From assembly GCF_007970185.1 (NCBI RefSeq), contig NZ_CP042431.1, positions 3,906,001 to 3,970,000 of the forward strand: a stretch of 64,000 nt of DNA, in the 5' to 3' direction. Numbering within the stretch: the stretch's first letter is position 1; each line of letters starts with the position of its first letter. Made by a program: the position numbers and the translations under genes. The notes beneath the pieces were generated by a model. The model was not told the DNA's origin, made no database searches, and saw only the letters and a list, made by a program, of their open reading frames with translations. The stretch comes from Pseudobacter ginsenosidimutans (GTDB taxonomy: Bacteria; Bacteroidota; Bacteroidia; Chitinophagales; Chitinophagaceae). Below are positions 1 to 9,181 of the stretch, piece by piece.

Positions 1-901
1 TGAGTCCAGTCTGATCGCTTGACTGCGTCTGTTGCCCCGGTTTCAGATTCACGGACTGCTGACGATGCTCAACATTTACTGCACCCTCCAAAAGCGTAAC
101 AGCTTTTGAAGTTTCATTTTCATATGCCATGATATTGAATTGAGTGCCGAGAACATTTACCTGCATGTCATTTACTTTAACACGGAATGGTTTCTGTGCA
201 TCTTTCGCTATTTCGAAATAGGCTTCGCCCGTTAACTCAACTATCCTTTCTTTTCCGGGGAATGAAGTGGGGAAATGAAGAGAGGAGCCCGCATTCATCC
301 AAACCCTGCTGCCATCGGCCAGCTGCAGTTGGTATTGTGCGCCCCTCGGTGTTTTCAGGGTATTGTAAACTACAGGGGCACCGGCATTTTTCGATGCATA
401 AATTACCTGGCCATTGATCCCGGTGATCTGCGCATTACCCTGTGCAGGGATATTATTGGTGTTGCTGCCCTCCAGATGAATAGTGCTGCCATCAGCCAGC
501 ACAAGGATCGCTTTGTCGTCTCCCGGCGCAATGCGTACGGGTGTTACAGGCGTTGCGGCAATGATTTTTTCGGGCTTGTCTTTTGAAAGTGCCAGGTACA
601 GTGCAGTAGCGGAGAGAAGAATGGCCAATGATGCAGCAATGCCGAAAGCCATTCGTTTCTTACGCATCCTTTCCCGTATTTGTACCTGTTGATTGCGCGC
701 CTCGACTCCGGCAAGCAAAGCCTCGGTCTTACTTTCTTCAAAAAAAGTTGAAGTGACAGGGACCTTATCCCAAAGCTCATCTATCAATGATACAGCTTCG
801 GAATCGTTGAGCAGTTGTTCAAGTTCAGCCAGTTCTGCGGCACTGGCTGTGCCTTCATTGAAACGTTCCAGTATAAACTTAAGGCGATTCTTTTTATCCA
901 T
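1..901 (-). CDS. FecR-family anti-sigma factor (3' part outside window)
   Basis: Reads from ATG at 901 down through the window edge, so the C-terminus is missing. The product starts MDKKNRLKFILERF, has a cytoplasmic helical N-terminal domain (about residues 1-85), one membrane segment (AFGIAASLAILLSATALYLA, about 88-107), then a periplasmic FecR domain with the typical phrases LADGSTIHLEG, TPRGAQYQLQLADGS and VWMNAGSSLHFP, followed by GEAYFEIAKDAQKPFRV. In this family the N-terminal domain holds an ECF sigma factor and the FecR domain receives a signal from a TonB-dependent transducer. It lies about 110 bases downstream of the ECF sigma gene on the same strand, the usual pairing. The partner receptor would be expected just beyond the left edge. 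Family call is firm; the signal is unknown. Confidence 0.9.
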   Translation of the reverse strand, partial: MDKKNRLKFILERFNEGTASAAELAELEQLLNDSEAVSLIDELWDKVPVTSTFFEESKTEALLAGVEARNQQVQIRERMRKKRMAFGIAASLAILLSATALYLALSKDKPEKIIAATPVTPVRIAPGDDKAILVLADGSTIHLEGSNTNNIPAQGNAQITGINGQVIYASKNAGAPVVYNTLKTPRGAQYQLQLADGSRVWMNAGSSLHFPTSFPGKERIVELTGEAYFEIAKDAQKPFRVKVNDMQVNVLGTQFNIMAYENETSKAVTLLEGAVNVEHRQQSVNLKPGQQTQSSDQTGL

Positions 902-1008
902 ACAAATTCAACGGTGATCGGACCGTTCTGCAGGGAAGACACAGTTTTTTTCGGAAAGGGGGTATTGGAGCAGGAAAATATTTTCAAATTATTTCAGCGG
1001 AGAGTGGT

Positions 1009-1593
1009 TCAGTAGAAAAACCTGCTGAACAAAAAGATAAAAAGCGGGAGGTGGGTATTCACATATTTCCGGATGGAACTTGTAGCGATCTGCAGGTATG
1101 ATTTTACAGTTTCCCGTGATAAATTAAGTTCTTTGGCGATCTCAACATATTTAAGTCGCTGGTAACGGCTGAGGATAAACACTTTTTTCTGCTGGGGCGG
1201 GAGTTGACTGATTGCCTTGTGAATTAATTGTAACCTATCCTCAGTGGTAAGTTCAGCATCCGGTGAAAGGTTCAACTGCTGCTTTTCCCAGTTCAACTGT
1301 TCAGTGCGTTCCCGCACCATTTTCCTGAGAACATTGAGTGCATGATTTTTGGAAACAGTAAAAAGCCAATGCTGGAAATTCTGCACTTCAGGAAGCTGGG
1401 CACGTTTTTCCCATACTTTGCAGAATATATCCTGGATATTCTCTTCGGCGAAAGTTCTTGAGGAAGTGAGCTGATAAAGATAGATACCAAGCCGGTGATG
1501 GTAAGCATGGAACAAGGCGGCGAAAGCTTTCTGGTCGCCTTCAGCTACCCGCAATAACAGGTCGGCTTCATTATGAGAATGTGGTGCAAGCAA
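1009..1593 (-). CDS. ECF RNA polymerase sigma factor (sigma-70 family, Bacteroidota type)
   Basis: About 194 residues. Region 2 is seen in LLLRVAEGDQKAFAALFHAYH and EENIQDIFCKVWEK; region 4 in ISQLPPQQKKVFILSRYQ followed by the HTH YVEIAKELNLSRETVKSYL. It would direct core RNA polymerase to a small regulon and be held by the FecR protein encoded downstream. The reading frame has no ATG ahead of region 2: a TGA stop lies two codons before a TTG at 1593, which is therefore the best start. A nearby ATG (TCTGACCATTGC context) is in another frame. The C-terminus is unusually hydrophobic (LPLFIFLFSRFF), as seen in some FecR-paired sigma factors. Family is certain, start codon less so. Confidence 0.9.
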   Translation of the reverse strand: MLAPHSHNEADLLLRVAEGDQKAFAALFHAYHHRLGIYLYQLTSSRTFAEENIQDIFCKVWEKRAQLPEVQNFQHWLFTVSKNHALNVLRKMVRERTEQLNWEKQQLNLSPDAELTTEDRLQLIHKAISQLPPQQKKVFILSRYQRLKYVEIAKELNLSRETVKSYLQIATSSIRKYVNTHLPLFIFLFSRFFY

Positions 1594-1691
1594 TGGTCAG
1601 ACATAAACAGTTATACGCAATTTAAGGGTTTTGGATGAAAACTGCTCCAAACATCAGCGGGTCCTGAACTAACTTGCTGACTTCCGGAGCA

Positions 1692-1727
1692 GAAAAAAAA
1701 TATCCGGGTACTCCGGATATTTTTTTA
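1692..1727. terminator. Bidirectional rho-independent terminator
   Basis: ATATCCGG (1700-1707), a 5-base loop, then CCGGATAT (1713-1720) form a perfect stem flanked by an A-run on the left and a T-run on the right, so it has a U-tract on either strand. It sits just beyond the dapF stop and probably ends the phosphorylase-dapF transcript before the sigma gene. Confidence 0.85.
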
Positions 1728-1745
1728 CATAATATAAAGATATGA

Positions 1746-2540
1746 TCAGGAAGCGTCCGGCACACTGATGGTGCCTGCGAAAACCCTTTCGGCGGGGCCG
1801 CAGAGCCAGACGTTCTCAAAAGTATCGTCGTCCACCCTGTCGTATTCCACGGTGAGCCTGCCACCTTTGGTGTGAACGGTTACATCGTTGAAGCCGCGTT
1901 CGTTGTGGTAACATACGAGTGCAGCAGCGGTAACGCCCGTGCCACAGGAATAGGTTTCGTCTTCCACACCGCGTTCGTAGGTGCGAACAGTGATCTCGTC
2001 CTCTTTTTTCTGTTCAACGAAATTCACGTTGATGCCTTCTTTGGCGAAATGGTTGCTATAGCGGATGTCCATTCCTTTTTTGTATACATCCATCTCCATT
2101 ACATCGGTGACGATCTTCACGTAGTGAGGAGAGCCGGTATCGAGGATGAAATCACCGTGGTAGTCTTTGATGGCGGAAACATCTTTCATTTTGAGTGCTA
2201 CCGTGCCATCGTCGTCGATCTCAGCTTCATGGTCGCCGTCGGCTGCGATGAATTTATACATGGGACGGCGGATACCCTGGTGCCAGGCGAACTTCACGAG
2301 GCAGCGTCCACCATTGCCACACATGGTGCTGGGGCGTCCATCGGCGTTATAATATTTCATTTCGAAATCGTATCCGGTTTTCGTGTTGAGCATCATCAGG
2401 CCGTCTGCACCGATGCCGAAGCGGCGGTTGCAGATCCAGTTCACCTGTTCATTGGTCAATGCGTCGTACTGTCCATTCCTGTTGTCCAGGATCACAAAGT
2501 CATTGCCTGTGCCCTGGTATTTGAAAAACTGTAAGTCCAT
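1746..2540 (-). CDS. dapF: Diaminopimelate epimerase
   Basis: 264 residues, normal family length. Converts LL- to meso-diaminopimelate in the cytoplasm for peptidoglycan and lysine synthesis, without cofactor. The N-terminus has FFKYQGTGNDFVILDNR. The two catalytic cysteines are in MCGNGGRCL and YSCGTGVTAAAL, and the conserved ERGVEDET precedes the second. ATG at 2540. It follows the nucleoside phosphorylase gene by only 6 bases, so the two are probably co-transcribed although their pathways are unrelated. A strong terminator lies downstream at 1692-1727. Nothing unusual is seen. Confidence 0.97.
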   Translation of the reverse strand: MDLQFFKYQGTGNDFVILDNRNGQYDALTNEQVNWICNRRFGIGADGLMMLNTKTGYDFEMKYYNADGRPSTMCGNGGRCLVKFAWHQGIRRPMYKFIAADGDHEAEIDDDGTVALKMKDVSAIKDYHGDFILDTGSPHYVKIVTDVMEMDVYKKGMDIRYSNHFAKEGINVNFVEQKKEDEITVRTYERGVEDETYSCGTGVTAAALVCYHNERGFNDVTVHTKGGRLTVEYDRVDDDTFENVWLCGPAERVFAGTISVPDAS

Positions 2541-2546
2541 ATAGTA

Positions 2547-3422
2547 TTATAACCCTTTGAGTATATCAATTGTTGTGGTGATGAGTTTGTCCATATTGGC
2601 CGCCGCATTCCCGGAAAAAGTCCTGTCAATCCTGTTGGCCACGATGGAACTGAGTGAAAGGCAATGATGCCCCAGCAGTTTTCCCAGGCCGTAGATAGCG
2701 GCAGTTTCCATCTCAAAGTTAGTGATCCGGTGCTGACCAAACGAAAAATTGGTGAGACGATCTATCAGGTCCGGGTGACTGAGGCCCAGTCTCAATACCC
2801 GCCCCTGCGGGCCGTAGAAACCGGGACAGGTAACCGTAATGCCGTGCTGGAAATTGGTAACGAAATGTTTCAGCAGGCTGGGGGCTGCCGAACTGATATA
2901 AGGTTGAGAGATGCGATGGCTGAGCTGTGTTTGGGTGATGAAGCTCTGCAGCACTTGTCTCTCTTCCTCATTTTCCTCGATCCTGTAAAAATTGAGAAGG
3001 TTATCGATGCCCAGGCCATGTGTGCTGGCCACCCAGCTGTCTACCGGAATGGAGGCCTGGAGGGAGCCGGAGGTCCCTATTCGAACGATATTCAGCACCG
3101 TATGATCATGTTTGATGGTGCGGGTTTTGAAATCGATATTCACCAGGGCGTCAAGCTCATTCAAAACAATATCAATATTATCCGGGCCGATGCCGGTAGA
3201 GACCACCGACAGTCTTTTGTTGCCGGCATACCCTGTATGGGTCACAAATTCCCGGTGCTGTCTTTTGACTTCGATCCGGTCAAACTGGCTACTGACCTTG
3301 CTTACACGGTCCGGATCACCTACGGTGATGATGGTGCTGGCGAGCTCTTCAGGGAGGAGGTCCAGATGGTAAATGGCCCCCCGTTCATTGATTATCAGTT
3401 CAGATTCTTGAATTGTTCCCAT
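2547..3422 (-). CDS. Nucleoside phosphorylase (uridine phosphorylase-like)
   Basis: 291 residues, PNP/UDP superfamily. It would cleave a nucleoside with phosphate to base plus ribose-1-phosphate in the cytoplasm. Visible motifs are TVGDPDRVSKVSSQFD near the N-terminus (phosphate site), STGIGPDNIDIVLNELDAL, RIGTSGSLQ, and NFEMETAAIYGLGKLLGH, where the Met-Glu pair contacts ribose. The family includes uridine, purine and 5'-methylthioadenosine enzymes; the long insertion near residues 150-185 and the overall match favour a uridine phosphorylase-like enzyme, but base preference cannot be read with certainty. First gene of a two-gene unit with dapF. ATG at 3422. Confidence 0.88.
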   Translation of the reverse strand: MGTIQESELIINERGAIYHLDLLPEELASTIITVGDPDRVSKVSSQFDRIEVKRQHREFVTHTGYAGNKRLSVVSTGIGPDNIDIVLNELDALVNIDFKTRTIKHDHTVLNIVRIGTSGSLQASIPVDSWVASTHGLGIDNLLNFYRIEENEEERQVLQSFITQTQLSHRISQPYISSAAPSLLKHFVTNFQHGITVTCPGFYGPQGRVLRLGLSHPDLIDRLTNFSFGQHRITNFEMETAAIYGLGKLLGHHCLSLSSIVANRIDRTFSGNAAANMDKLITTTIDILKGL

Positions 3423-3440
3423 AAAAAGTATCGATAGTTC

Positions 3441-3472
3441 TTGTCAAATATCGAACAATTATCCTACTTTTG
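3441..3472 (+). promoter_or_regulatory. Bacteroidota-type promoter of tRNA-Cys
   Basis: TTG at 3441-3443, a 21-base spacer, then TACTTTTG at 3465-3472, which fits TAnnTTTG exactly. Predicted transcription start is a few bases before the tRNA 5' end at 3485. Confidence 0.65.
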
Positions 3473-3484
3473 CACTCCCTCAAT

Positions 3485-3558
3485 GGTTCCGTGGCCGAGT
3501 GGCTAGGCAGAGGTCTGCAAAACCTCCTACAGCAGTTCGAGTCTGCTCGGGACCTCCA
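3485..3558 (+). tRNA. tRNA-Cys (anticodon GCA)
   Basis: Cloverleaf can be drawn by eye. The acceptor stem pairs GGTTCCG with CGGGACC (one G-U), followed by discriminator T and an encoded CCA at 3556-3558. The D arm is GCC/GGC, the anticodon stem GAGGT/ACCTC encloses loop CTGCAAA with anticodon GCA, and the T arm is AGCAG TTCGAGT CTGCT. It is a single gene between a promoter and a terminator. Confidence 0.96.
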
Positions 3559-3565
3559 GGATAAG

Positions 3566-3592
3566 AAGGATCGCATTATGCGGTCCTTTTTT
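3566..3592 (+). terminator. Rho-independent terminator of tRNA-Cys
   Basis: AGGATCGCA (3567-3575), loop TTA, TGCGGTCCT (3579-3587) with one T-G pair, then a T-run. It lies 8 bases after the tRNA CCA end. The roughly 200 bases from here to the next start at 3794 hold no recognisable element. Confidence 0.85.
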
Positions 3593-3793
3593 CATTGTAC
3601 AACTTTAGTGAAGACAAGGAAAGTATAACAATGAGCTTCAAACGCCGCGATACAACTTTATAAAGCTATAACCTCGTTTATCCACCCATTTCCCCACTGA
3701 AAAATGAGGATCCTATGTCATATGCAATCAAACCTGCTGAAATGAAAGCCTGCATAAAAAATGAATATATTGCGGTGTTCCATTTAAACACTT

Positions 3794-4702
3794 ATGAAAA
3801 AAATATTTGTACCCATGAAAATAACGCTTTTATCTCTCCTCTCACTGGTATTGCTTATTGCCGGCTGCAATAAAAACGACAACAATCCACAAACCTTTAT
3901 TCAGTTACAGAGGATCGGTTCATCCGAAGAGGCGTATGCTTTTCAGTACAATGAAGATCATCTTCCCGCAAAAATAGAACTATACAAAAGTTCTGATGGC
4001 GCACCGGTACTGGACGAATATTTTACCGTTTCTTATGAGAATGGCGCTCCTGTAAAAGCTGAATATTTCAATAAAAGAAACGGTAGTTTCAAGCTGTCCA
4101 CCAGATATACTTTCACAACAGATACACAAAAAAGAATAACAAAAGCTCTTATAAAAAGATTTAGTTCCGATGGAACAGAACTACCCGAAACCATCAAAAG
4201 AGATTATGTTTTCAATAATAATGGAAAACTGGTCAAGATCATTTTTAATGAGGATCAGGATAATACCTGGGTTTTGGAATATGATGCCAATGGTAATTAC
4301 AAGGAATCACCTTACACAAATGACCAGCCAACGTTGAAGCATACCCGCACTGCTGACTATAAATATGATAATAACATCAATCCATTTTCAGTGAATGGTC
4401 TTGGTATTATGATGATGGTTGCTTTTGATGGTGATGTTTTCAATGCTGATATGTTGCTGTCTGAAAATAATATCAGCTCCTCTAAGTTTGTGGATACCAG
4501 GATCGATTACCCGGGAACGCAGTTTCAGGAAACTACCATTGAAACTAAAAGCATCACTTACGCCAATGCTTTCGATGCGAATGGCGGCTTACAAAAAATT
4601 GATTTTAGCCGGAACTATAAAGAAGAACATCAAAACGAGGTTATTCGGGATGATACGTACCAGTTCAGTCTGAACCTTACTTGTATAAAGAAAAACAGAT
4701 AA
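3794..4702 (+). CDS. Lipoprotein with YD-repeat-like beta-strands, function unknown
   Basis: 302 residues. The N-terminus MKKIFVPMKITLLSLLSLVLLIAGCNK is a lipoprotein signal with lipobox IAGC. The mature part is rich in short strand-turn units such as YNEDHLPAKIELYKSSDG, YTFTTDTQKRITKALIKRFSSDG, YVFNNNGKLVKIIF and YDANGNYKE, which recall the YD/RHS-like repeats of Bacteroidota outer-membrane-associated lipoproteins. No catalytic motif is seen. A second in-frame ATG at 3815 would also leave a usable signal. It lies 61 bases ahead of the WD40-caspase gene on the same strand and could be co-transcribed. Role unknown. Confidence 0.8.
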   Translation: MKKIFVPMKITLLSLLSLVLLIAGCNKNDNNPQTFIQLQRIGSSEEAYAFQYNEDHLPAKIELYKSSDGAPVLDEYFTVSYENGAPVKAEYFNKRNGSFKLSTRYTFTTDTQKRITKALIKRFSSDGTELPETIKRDYVFNNNGKLVKIIFNEDQDNTWVLEYDANGNYKESPYTNDQPTLKHTRTADYKYDNNINPFSVNGLGIMMMVAFDGDVFNADMLLSENNISSSKFVDTRIDYPGTQFQETTIETKSITYANAFDANGGLQKIDFSRNYKEEHQNEVIRDDTYQFSLNLTCIKKNR

Positions 4703-4763
4703 TGGATATTCCATTAAAAGCAGGAGGGTGCTTCATTGGCATCCTCTCCCAAAAAATGTTTTC

Positions 4764-7700
4764 ATGAAAGTCGTTTCCCTGCTGCTTTCCATCGTATTCA
4801 TGCTGGGGCAGATCCATGCCCAGGAGCAGGATCTCCGGTTGATGCTTCCTATCGGGCATACAGCACATATCAGCTCCATCCAATTGAGCAATGAACAGGA
4901 ATTCCTGCTGACCGGCGCCAATGATAATACCATCAAGGTCTGGGATGGCAAGACCGGCACCATGCGGCTCAATATCCGGATGAAAGGACAGGTTGGCGCT
5001 GCCAGGCTCAGCCACGACGAGAACTGGATCGTAGGAGCCGCCAGCGAAGACTCGGTAAGGGTCTTCAACAGAAAGACCGGTAAGCTCCGCATTGCCAAAA
5101 AAGTATCCTGGGGCACAGGCGGCGCCATCTTTTCCGGCAACGATTCTTCTATCCTTGCCTTCGGTGTAACTGATGCGCAACTTTTTGATGCGTTCACCGG
5201 CAAAACACTGCTAACCATTCCAGCCCGTAACGGTAACCTCATAACGGCTGTTTTCAGTCCCGATGAAAAACTGATCCTCACCTGTGGTACCCATGGCGGT
5301 GTGGAACTCTGGGATGTGCAAACAAAAAAAATACGCTACCGCCTGCAAAGCGCCATGGAATACGTTCATGCCGCTATCTTCAGCTATGATGGGAGCAAGG
5401 TGGCCGTAGCCTCCGATACTGCTCTCACTATCTGGAACACAACAACAGGGAAAGTTCACCTGAACCTGAAACATGCAGGCGATGCAGTCAGGATGACCGC
5501 GTTCAGTCCCGATGATAAATATATTCTCTCCGGTAACTGGCGTAATGAAACCATCATCTGGGAGGCAGCTACAGGACGCAAGGTCCGTACATTGACGCAT
5601 TCGGCTGATCTGATTGCTATCAGCCCCGATGGAAAAAAGGTAGCATTGGGCGGAGGAGATGATCGTGGTGTGGCCGTATTTGATATGACCACCGGAAAAA
5701 AGATCACCCATGTTTATCCGCGGGAATCTCTTTCCCAGCTACTTTTCAGCAAAACCGGATTGTCTTTCGTAACAGGTACCGTTATGGGACACCTGGATGT
5801 TTTTGATGCTGAAAAGGGCGACTGGCGGCTGACCTTCAACGGTCATGTACATGCGAACTGGACCAGCCGCTTCAGCCCGGATGGGAGTACCCTTCTTACC
5901 TCTCCATACGACGGAAGCCTTAAATTATGGGACAGGAAAAAAGGCGAATTGAAAAAGACAGTCTGGAATATCAGGGGAGGCCCGGAGTTCAGCCCGGATG
6001 GCACAAAACTCATTGCCTCCTGCTGGGATAGCACCGCAAGGATCATCGATGTTGCATCAGGTGAAACCTGGATGACCATGAACGGCCATAAAAGCCTGAT
6101 GATCGATGCCTGTTTCAACAAAGACGGCTCCATGGCCATCACACAGGATTTTGACGGCATCGTTCAATTATGGGATCTGGTCAGCCGGAAATCCACTCTC
6201 CGCATTGAAGCCGGCCCGGAAGTGCGGAAAGTAGCTTTCAACCCGGATGGCACAAAATTCTATCTCTATCACTACCACGATAAATTCATAGCGGTTAGAA
6301 GCACTAAAAACGGTGATGTGTTGTACACGGTGCCGGTGGACAATTGCCAGATAGATCAGTTTGAATTTACACACGATGGTAAATATTATTTTACCTCTAC
6401 CGGATGCAGCACGTTTGTAGGGGATGCTGTTACCGGAAAGATACTGTATACAAAAAGCCAGGGATCAGCGGGAAGGGAAGGCAGGCTCGATCCTTCCGGC
6501 GAACGCCTGCTGCTGCTGAACAGTAAGAATATGGAGCTTTGGGACTGGCAGAACAACCGGCTGATCGTGAAAGAGGAACATACAGGCGAGAAACTGGAGA
6601 AAGCTTTTTACAGCCCGGATGGCAAAACCCTTGTTATAACAACCGACGATGGATATATGCAGATCCGGGAAGCCGGCACCCTGCGCCTCATCACCACACT
6701 CGAAGGTCATGAAGGCGGTGTGAATACCATCGATTTTTTTTCTACGGAAAACCTGATGGTCAGTTGCGGCGCGGATTTTACCGGCAAGCTCTGGGACCTG
6801 AAAACCGGTAGCCTGGTCTATACCTTTTTTGCCCTGGGCAATGAAGATTATTTCACCCTGCTGCCTTCGCATTATTACCGGTCCACACCCATGGCTTCCA
6901 GGATGCTTTACTACACCAGCAAGGATCAGGACTGGATCTCCTTTGAACAGCTCGACCTGAAGTATAACCGGCCCGACCTGGTATTGAAGAGTGCCGGTTC
7001 TGCCAACAAAAAACTGATCTCCACTTTCTATGAGGCTTACCTGCGCCGGCTCAGGCGACAGGGATTTGATTCGCTTACTCTTCAGAGTAAGGTGGCAGCA
7101 CCGCAATTCGATTTTGCGAATGGGAAGGAATTCATTTCAACCAAACAATATCCTTCCAAAGTGTCCATACGCATCAGGGTAGAGGACAGGAACCTGCCGC
7201 TGGATCGTTTCAATGTATGGGTCAATGAAGTGCCGCTCTGGAATAACAGGGGTGTTTCCCTGAAGCACCTGAACTCCGGTACATTCGATACTATCATTAC
7301 GGTATCCCTTTCCGAAGGATACAACCTGGTGGAAGGTACGGCCATGAATGCAGAGGGACTCGAAAGCCTGCGCAAATCCATGGTGATCGGTAAGGTGCCC
7401 GACGAGCAAAAAGCAAAGGCGCGCAAATGTTATTTTGTTGGCGTTGCGATAGAACGGTTTGCAGACACCGGCAACAACCTGCTCTGGAGTGTGAAGGATA
7501 TCCGGGCACTCGCCGGTGCTTTTAAGGAAAAGTACGGCAGTGCGCATATCGTTATCGATACACTGTTCAATGAAAAAGTGTCGCTGGCCGCCATTCTTCA
7601 ATTGAAGAAAAAACTGCTGAAGGCCGATATCAACGATGTGGTGGTGATTGCTTATTCAGGCCATGGCCTGTTAAGCAACGACTTTGATTATTACTTTCCC

Positions 7701-8201
7701 ACCTGGCAAGTTGATTTCAGCAAACCGGAGAAAGGTGGTATCCCTTACGACAGCCTTGAATCACTGGTCAACAATATTCCGCCTCGACAAAAACTGATGA
7801 TCATCGATGCCTGTCATTCAGGTGAGGTAGACAAGGAAGATATGAAGATGGGAGAAGAAGGCGGCATCGCCTACCTGCCTGATTCCTACCAGTCAAAGGG
7901 AGAGGCCATGGCGCCTCAAACAGTGTTCGAACTGATGCAGGAGATCTTTCCCGATGTGGGCAGGAACTCAGGTACCACCATTCTTTCAGCCTCCCGTGGT
8001 ACACAAACAGCCAATGAATGGGATGAGATCAAACACAGCATTTTTACTTATTCCATACTCGAGTTGCTGCAACAACAACCTCATGCTTCGGTATGGCAGT
8101 TGAAGGAGCATACTTATCGCAGGGTGATGGAGCTCACCAATGGTGTGCAAAGGCCAACCACCCGCCAGGAGATGAAGAACTCCGACTGGATGGTCTGGTA
8201 G
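4764..8201 (+). CDS. Secreted WD40 beta-propeller / caspase-like (peptidase C14) protein
   Basis: About 1145 residues from ATG 4764; this start gives a clean signal peptide (MKVVSLLLSIVFMLGQIHAQ), unlike an upstream GTG at 4728. Residues about 30-690 are WD40 repeats of the form GHTAHISSIQLS...LLTGANDNTIKVWDGKTG, enough for about two seven-blade propellers. A linker follows, then a C-terminal caspase-haemoglobinase fold at about 880-1130. The catalytic dyad is visible: His967 in VVIAYSGHGLL and Cys1017 in LMIIDACHSGE. Family members cut after basic or acidic residues, and the propeller usually binds partners. It is unusual that the protein is predicted to be exported, so it would act in the periplasm or outside. 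Ends 9 bases from the convergent flavoenzyme gene. Substrate unknown. Confidence 0.9.
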   Translation: MKVVSLLLSIVFMLGQIHAQEQDLRLMLPIGHTAHISSIQLSNEQEFLLTGANDNTIKVWDGKTGTMRLNIRMKGQVGAARLSHDENWIVGAASEDSVRVFNRKTGKLRIAKKVSWGTGGAIFSGNDSSILAFGVTDAQLFDAFTGKTLLTIPARNGNLITAVFSPDEKLILTCGTHGGVELWDVQTKKIRYRLQSAMEYVHAAIFSYDGSKVAVASDTALTIWNTTTGKVHLNLKHAGDAVRMTAFSPDDKYILSGNWRNETIIWEAATGRKVRTLTHSADLIAISPDGKKVALGGGDDRGVAVFDMTTGKKITHVYPRESLSQLLFSKTGLSFVTGTVMGHLDVFDAEKGDWRLTFNGHVHANWTSRFSPDGSTLLTSPYDGSLKLWDRKKGELKKTVWNIRGGPEFSPDGTKLIASCWDSTARIIDVASGETWMTMNGHKSLMIDACFNKDGSMAITQDFDGIVQLWDLVSRKSTLRIEAGPEVRKVAFNPDGTKFYLYHYHDKFIAVRSTKNGDVLYTVPVDNCQIDQFEFTHDGKYYFTSTGCSTFVGDAVTGKILYTKSQGSAGREGRLDPSGERLLLLNSKNMELWDWQNNRLIVKEEHTGEKLEKAFYSPDGKTLVITTDDGYMQIREAGTLRLITTLEGHEGGVNTIDFFSTENLMVSCGADFTGKLWDLKTGSLVYTFFALGNEDYFTLLPSHYYRSTPMASRMLYYTSKDQDWISFEQLDLKYNRPDLVLKSAGSANKKLISTFYEAYLRRLRRQGFDSLTLQSKVAAPQFDFANGKEFISTKQYPSKVSIRIRVEDRNLPLDRFNVWVNEVPLWNNRGVSLKHLNSGTFDTIITVSLSEGYNLVEGTAMNAEGLESLRKSMVIGKVPDEQKAKARKCYFVGVAIERFADTGNNLLWSVKDIRALAGAFKEKYGSAHIVIDTLFNEKVSLAAILQLKKKLLKADINDVVVIAYSGHGLLSNDFDYYFPTWQVDFSKPEKGGIPYDSLESLVNNIPPRQKLMIIDACHSGEVDKEDMKMGEEGGIAYLPDSYQSKGEAMAPQTVFELMQEIFPDVGRNSGTTILSASRGTQTANEWDEIKHSIFTYSILELLQQQPHASVWQLKEHTYRRVMELTNGVQRPTTRQEMKNSDWMVW

Positions 8202-8209
8202 TTGAAAAA

Positions 8210-9172
8210 TTAGAAACAGGCTTTTGCCAGGAGCCGGAAAATAGTCAGTTTATCTTTTTGATCTGAAGAATGCACCAGCAGCATCAGCTCATCGGCGCTG
8301 TAATTGTCAGCGAACGCCTGCAGTTGCTGGCCGATGGTTTGTGGCGGACCCCAGATAATTTTTTGCCGGTTCTCCATCACCTGAATTTGTTCATCGCCGG
8401 AGAATTCATATTGCTGTGCAGTTCCCGGCAATAGAGGCAGTTGTTTTTTTCTGTCTGATCGCAACAGTCCGAAGTCCAGCTCCCGCAGTAATCGCTTCAA
8501 ATCTTTTTCTTCCTCCGCACAGATCACAAAAACAGCCATACTGATTTTTGGAATCCTGTTTACTTCATTGGGTGAGAAGTGATCACGGTACAGCTGTACG
8601 GTGGCTGGTCCATCGGTGGGATTGATGAAGTGGGCATACGAGAGGGGCAGACCCAGTTCCGCAGCCAGCCTGGCAGTAGGCATGCCCGAACTGAGGAGCC
8701 AGCGTTCCGGTAAGTTTTTCGGTTGTTCCAATCCGTTATCGTGTTGCCCAAGCAACTCCGATAATTCGAGGATATTGTGCTTGTATGTACCGATATCATA
8801 AGTATGTGCGGGGTTCAATAATTGCCGCACCAGCGTCGATTCGCTGCCGCCTCTGCCAATGCCGAGGTCGATGCGGCCCGGATACAGGGTGTGCAGCATT
8901 TTGAAAGTATCCGCTACCTGCTGAACCGGATGATTAGGCAGCAGGAGCCCGCCGGCGCCGATCCTGATGGAACTGGTTTCTGCTGCCAGTCTCGCCATCA
9001 GTATTGCCGGAGAGGCACAGGCAAATTGTGTTGAGTTATGATGCTCTGTAACCCAGAAACGATGATAGCCCCATTGCTCCGCCAGTTTGGCGAGCGTGAT
9101 GCAGTGCTGGATGCTTTCCCTGGGCGTGCTGCCGGGATTCACCAGGGTTTGATCGAGGATGGATAATTGCAT
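8210..9172 (-). CDS. Luciferase-like (LLM class) flavin-dependent oxidoreductase
   Basis: 320 residues, bacterial luciferase-like fold. The N-terminus LSILDQTLVNPGSTPRESIQHCITLAKLAEQWGYHRFWVTEHHN is the standard start of the MsnO8-type subgroup; IRIGAGGLLLPNHPVQQVADTF and RIDLGIGRGG follow. Such enzymes use reduced flavin supplied by a reductase to monooxygenate or desaturate substrates. It starts 9 bases after the PhyH dioxygenase stop, so it is probably in the same transcript and could take part in peptide tailoring; many LLM proteins are generic, so this link is inference. No flavin reductase is seen nearby. The stop is 9 bases from the convergent WD40-caspase stop. Confidence 0.9.
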   Translation of the reverse strand: MQLSILDQTLVNPGSTPRESIQHCITLAKLAEQWGYHRFWVTEHHNSTQFACASPAILMARLAAETSSIRIGAGGLLLPNHPVQQVADTFKMLHTLYPGRIDLGIGRGGSESTLVRQLLNPAHTYDIGTYKHNILELSELLGQHDNGLEQPKNLPERWLLSSGMPTARLAAELGLPLSYAHFINPTDGPATVQLYRDHFSPNEVNRIPKISMAVFVICAEEEKDLKRLLRELDFGLLRSDRKKQLPLLPGTAQQYEFSGDEQIQVMENRQKIIWGPPQTIGQQLQAFADNYSADELMLLVHSSDQKDKLTIFRLLAKACF

Positions 9173-9181
9173 GCCGTCTTC

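Noticed and set aside
1872-2534. Long plus-strand open frame antisense to dapF (220 codons)
   Set aside because: It lies wholly inside a clear dapF gene, and the translation has no domain or normal composition.
2664-3437. Long plus-strand open frame antisense to the nucleoside phosphorylase
   Set aside because: It is a shadow of a clear conserved gene and has no recognisable motif.
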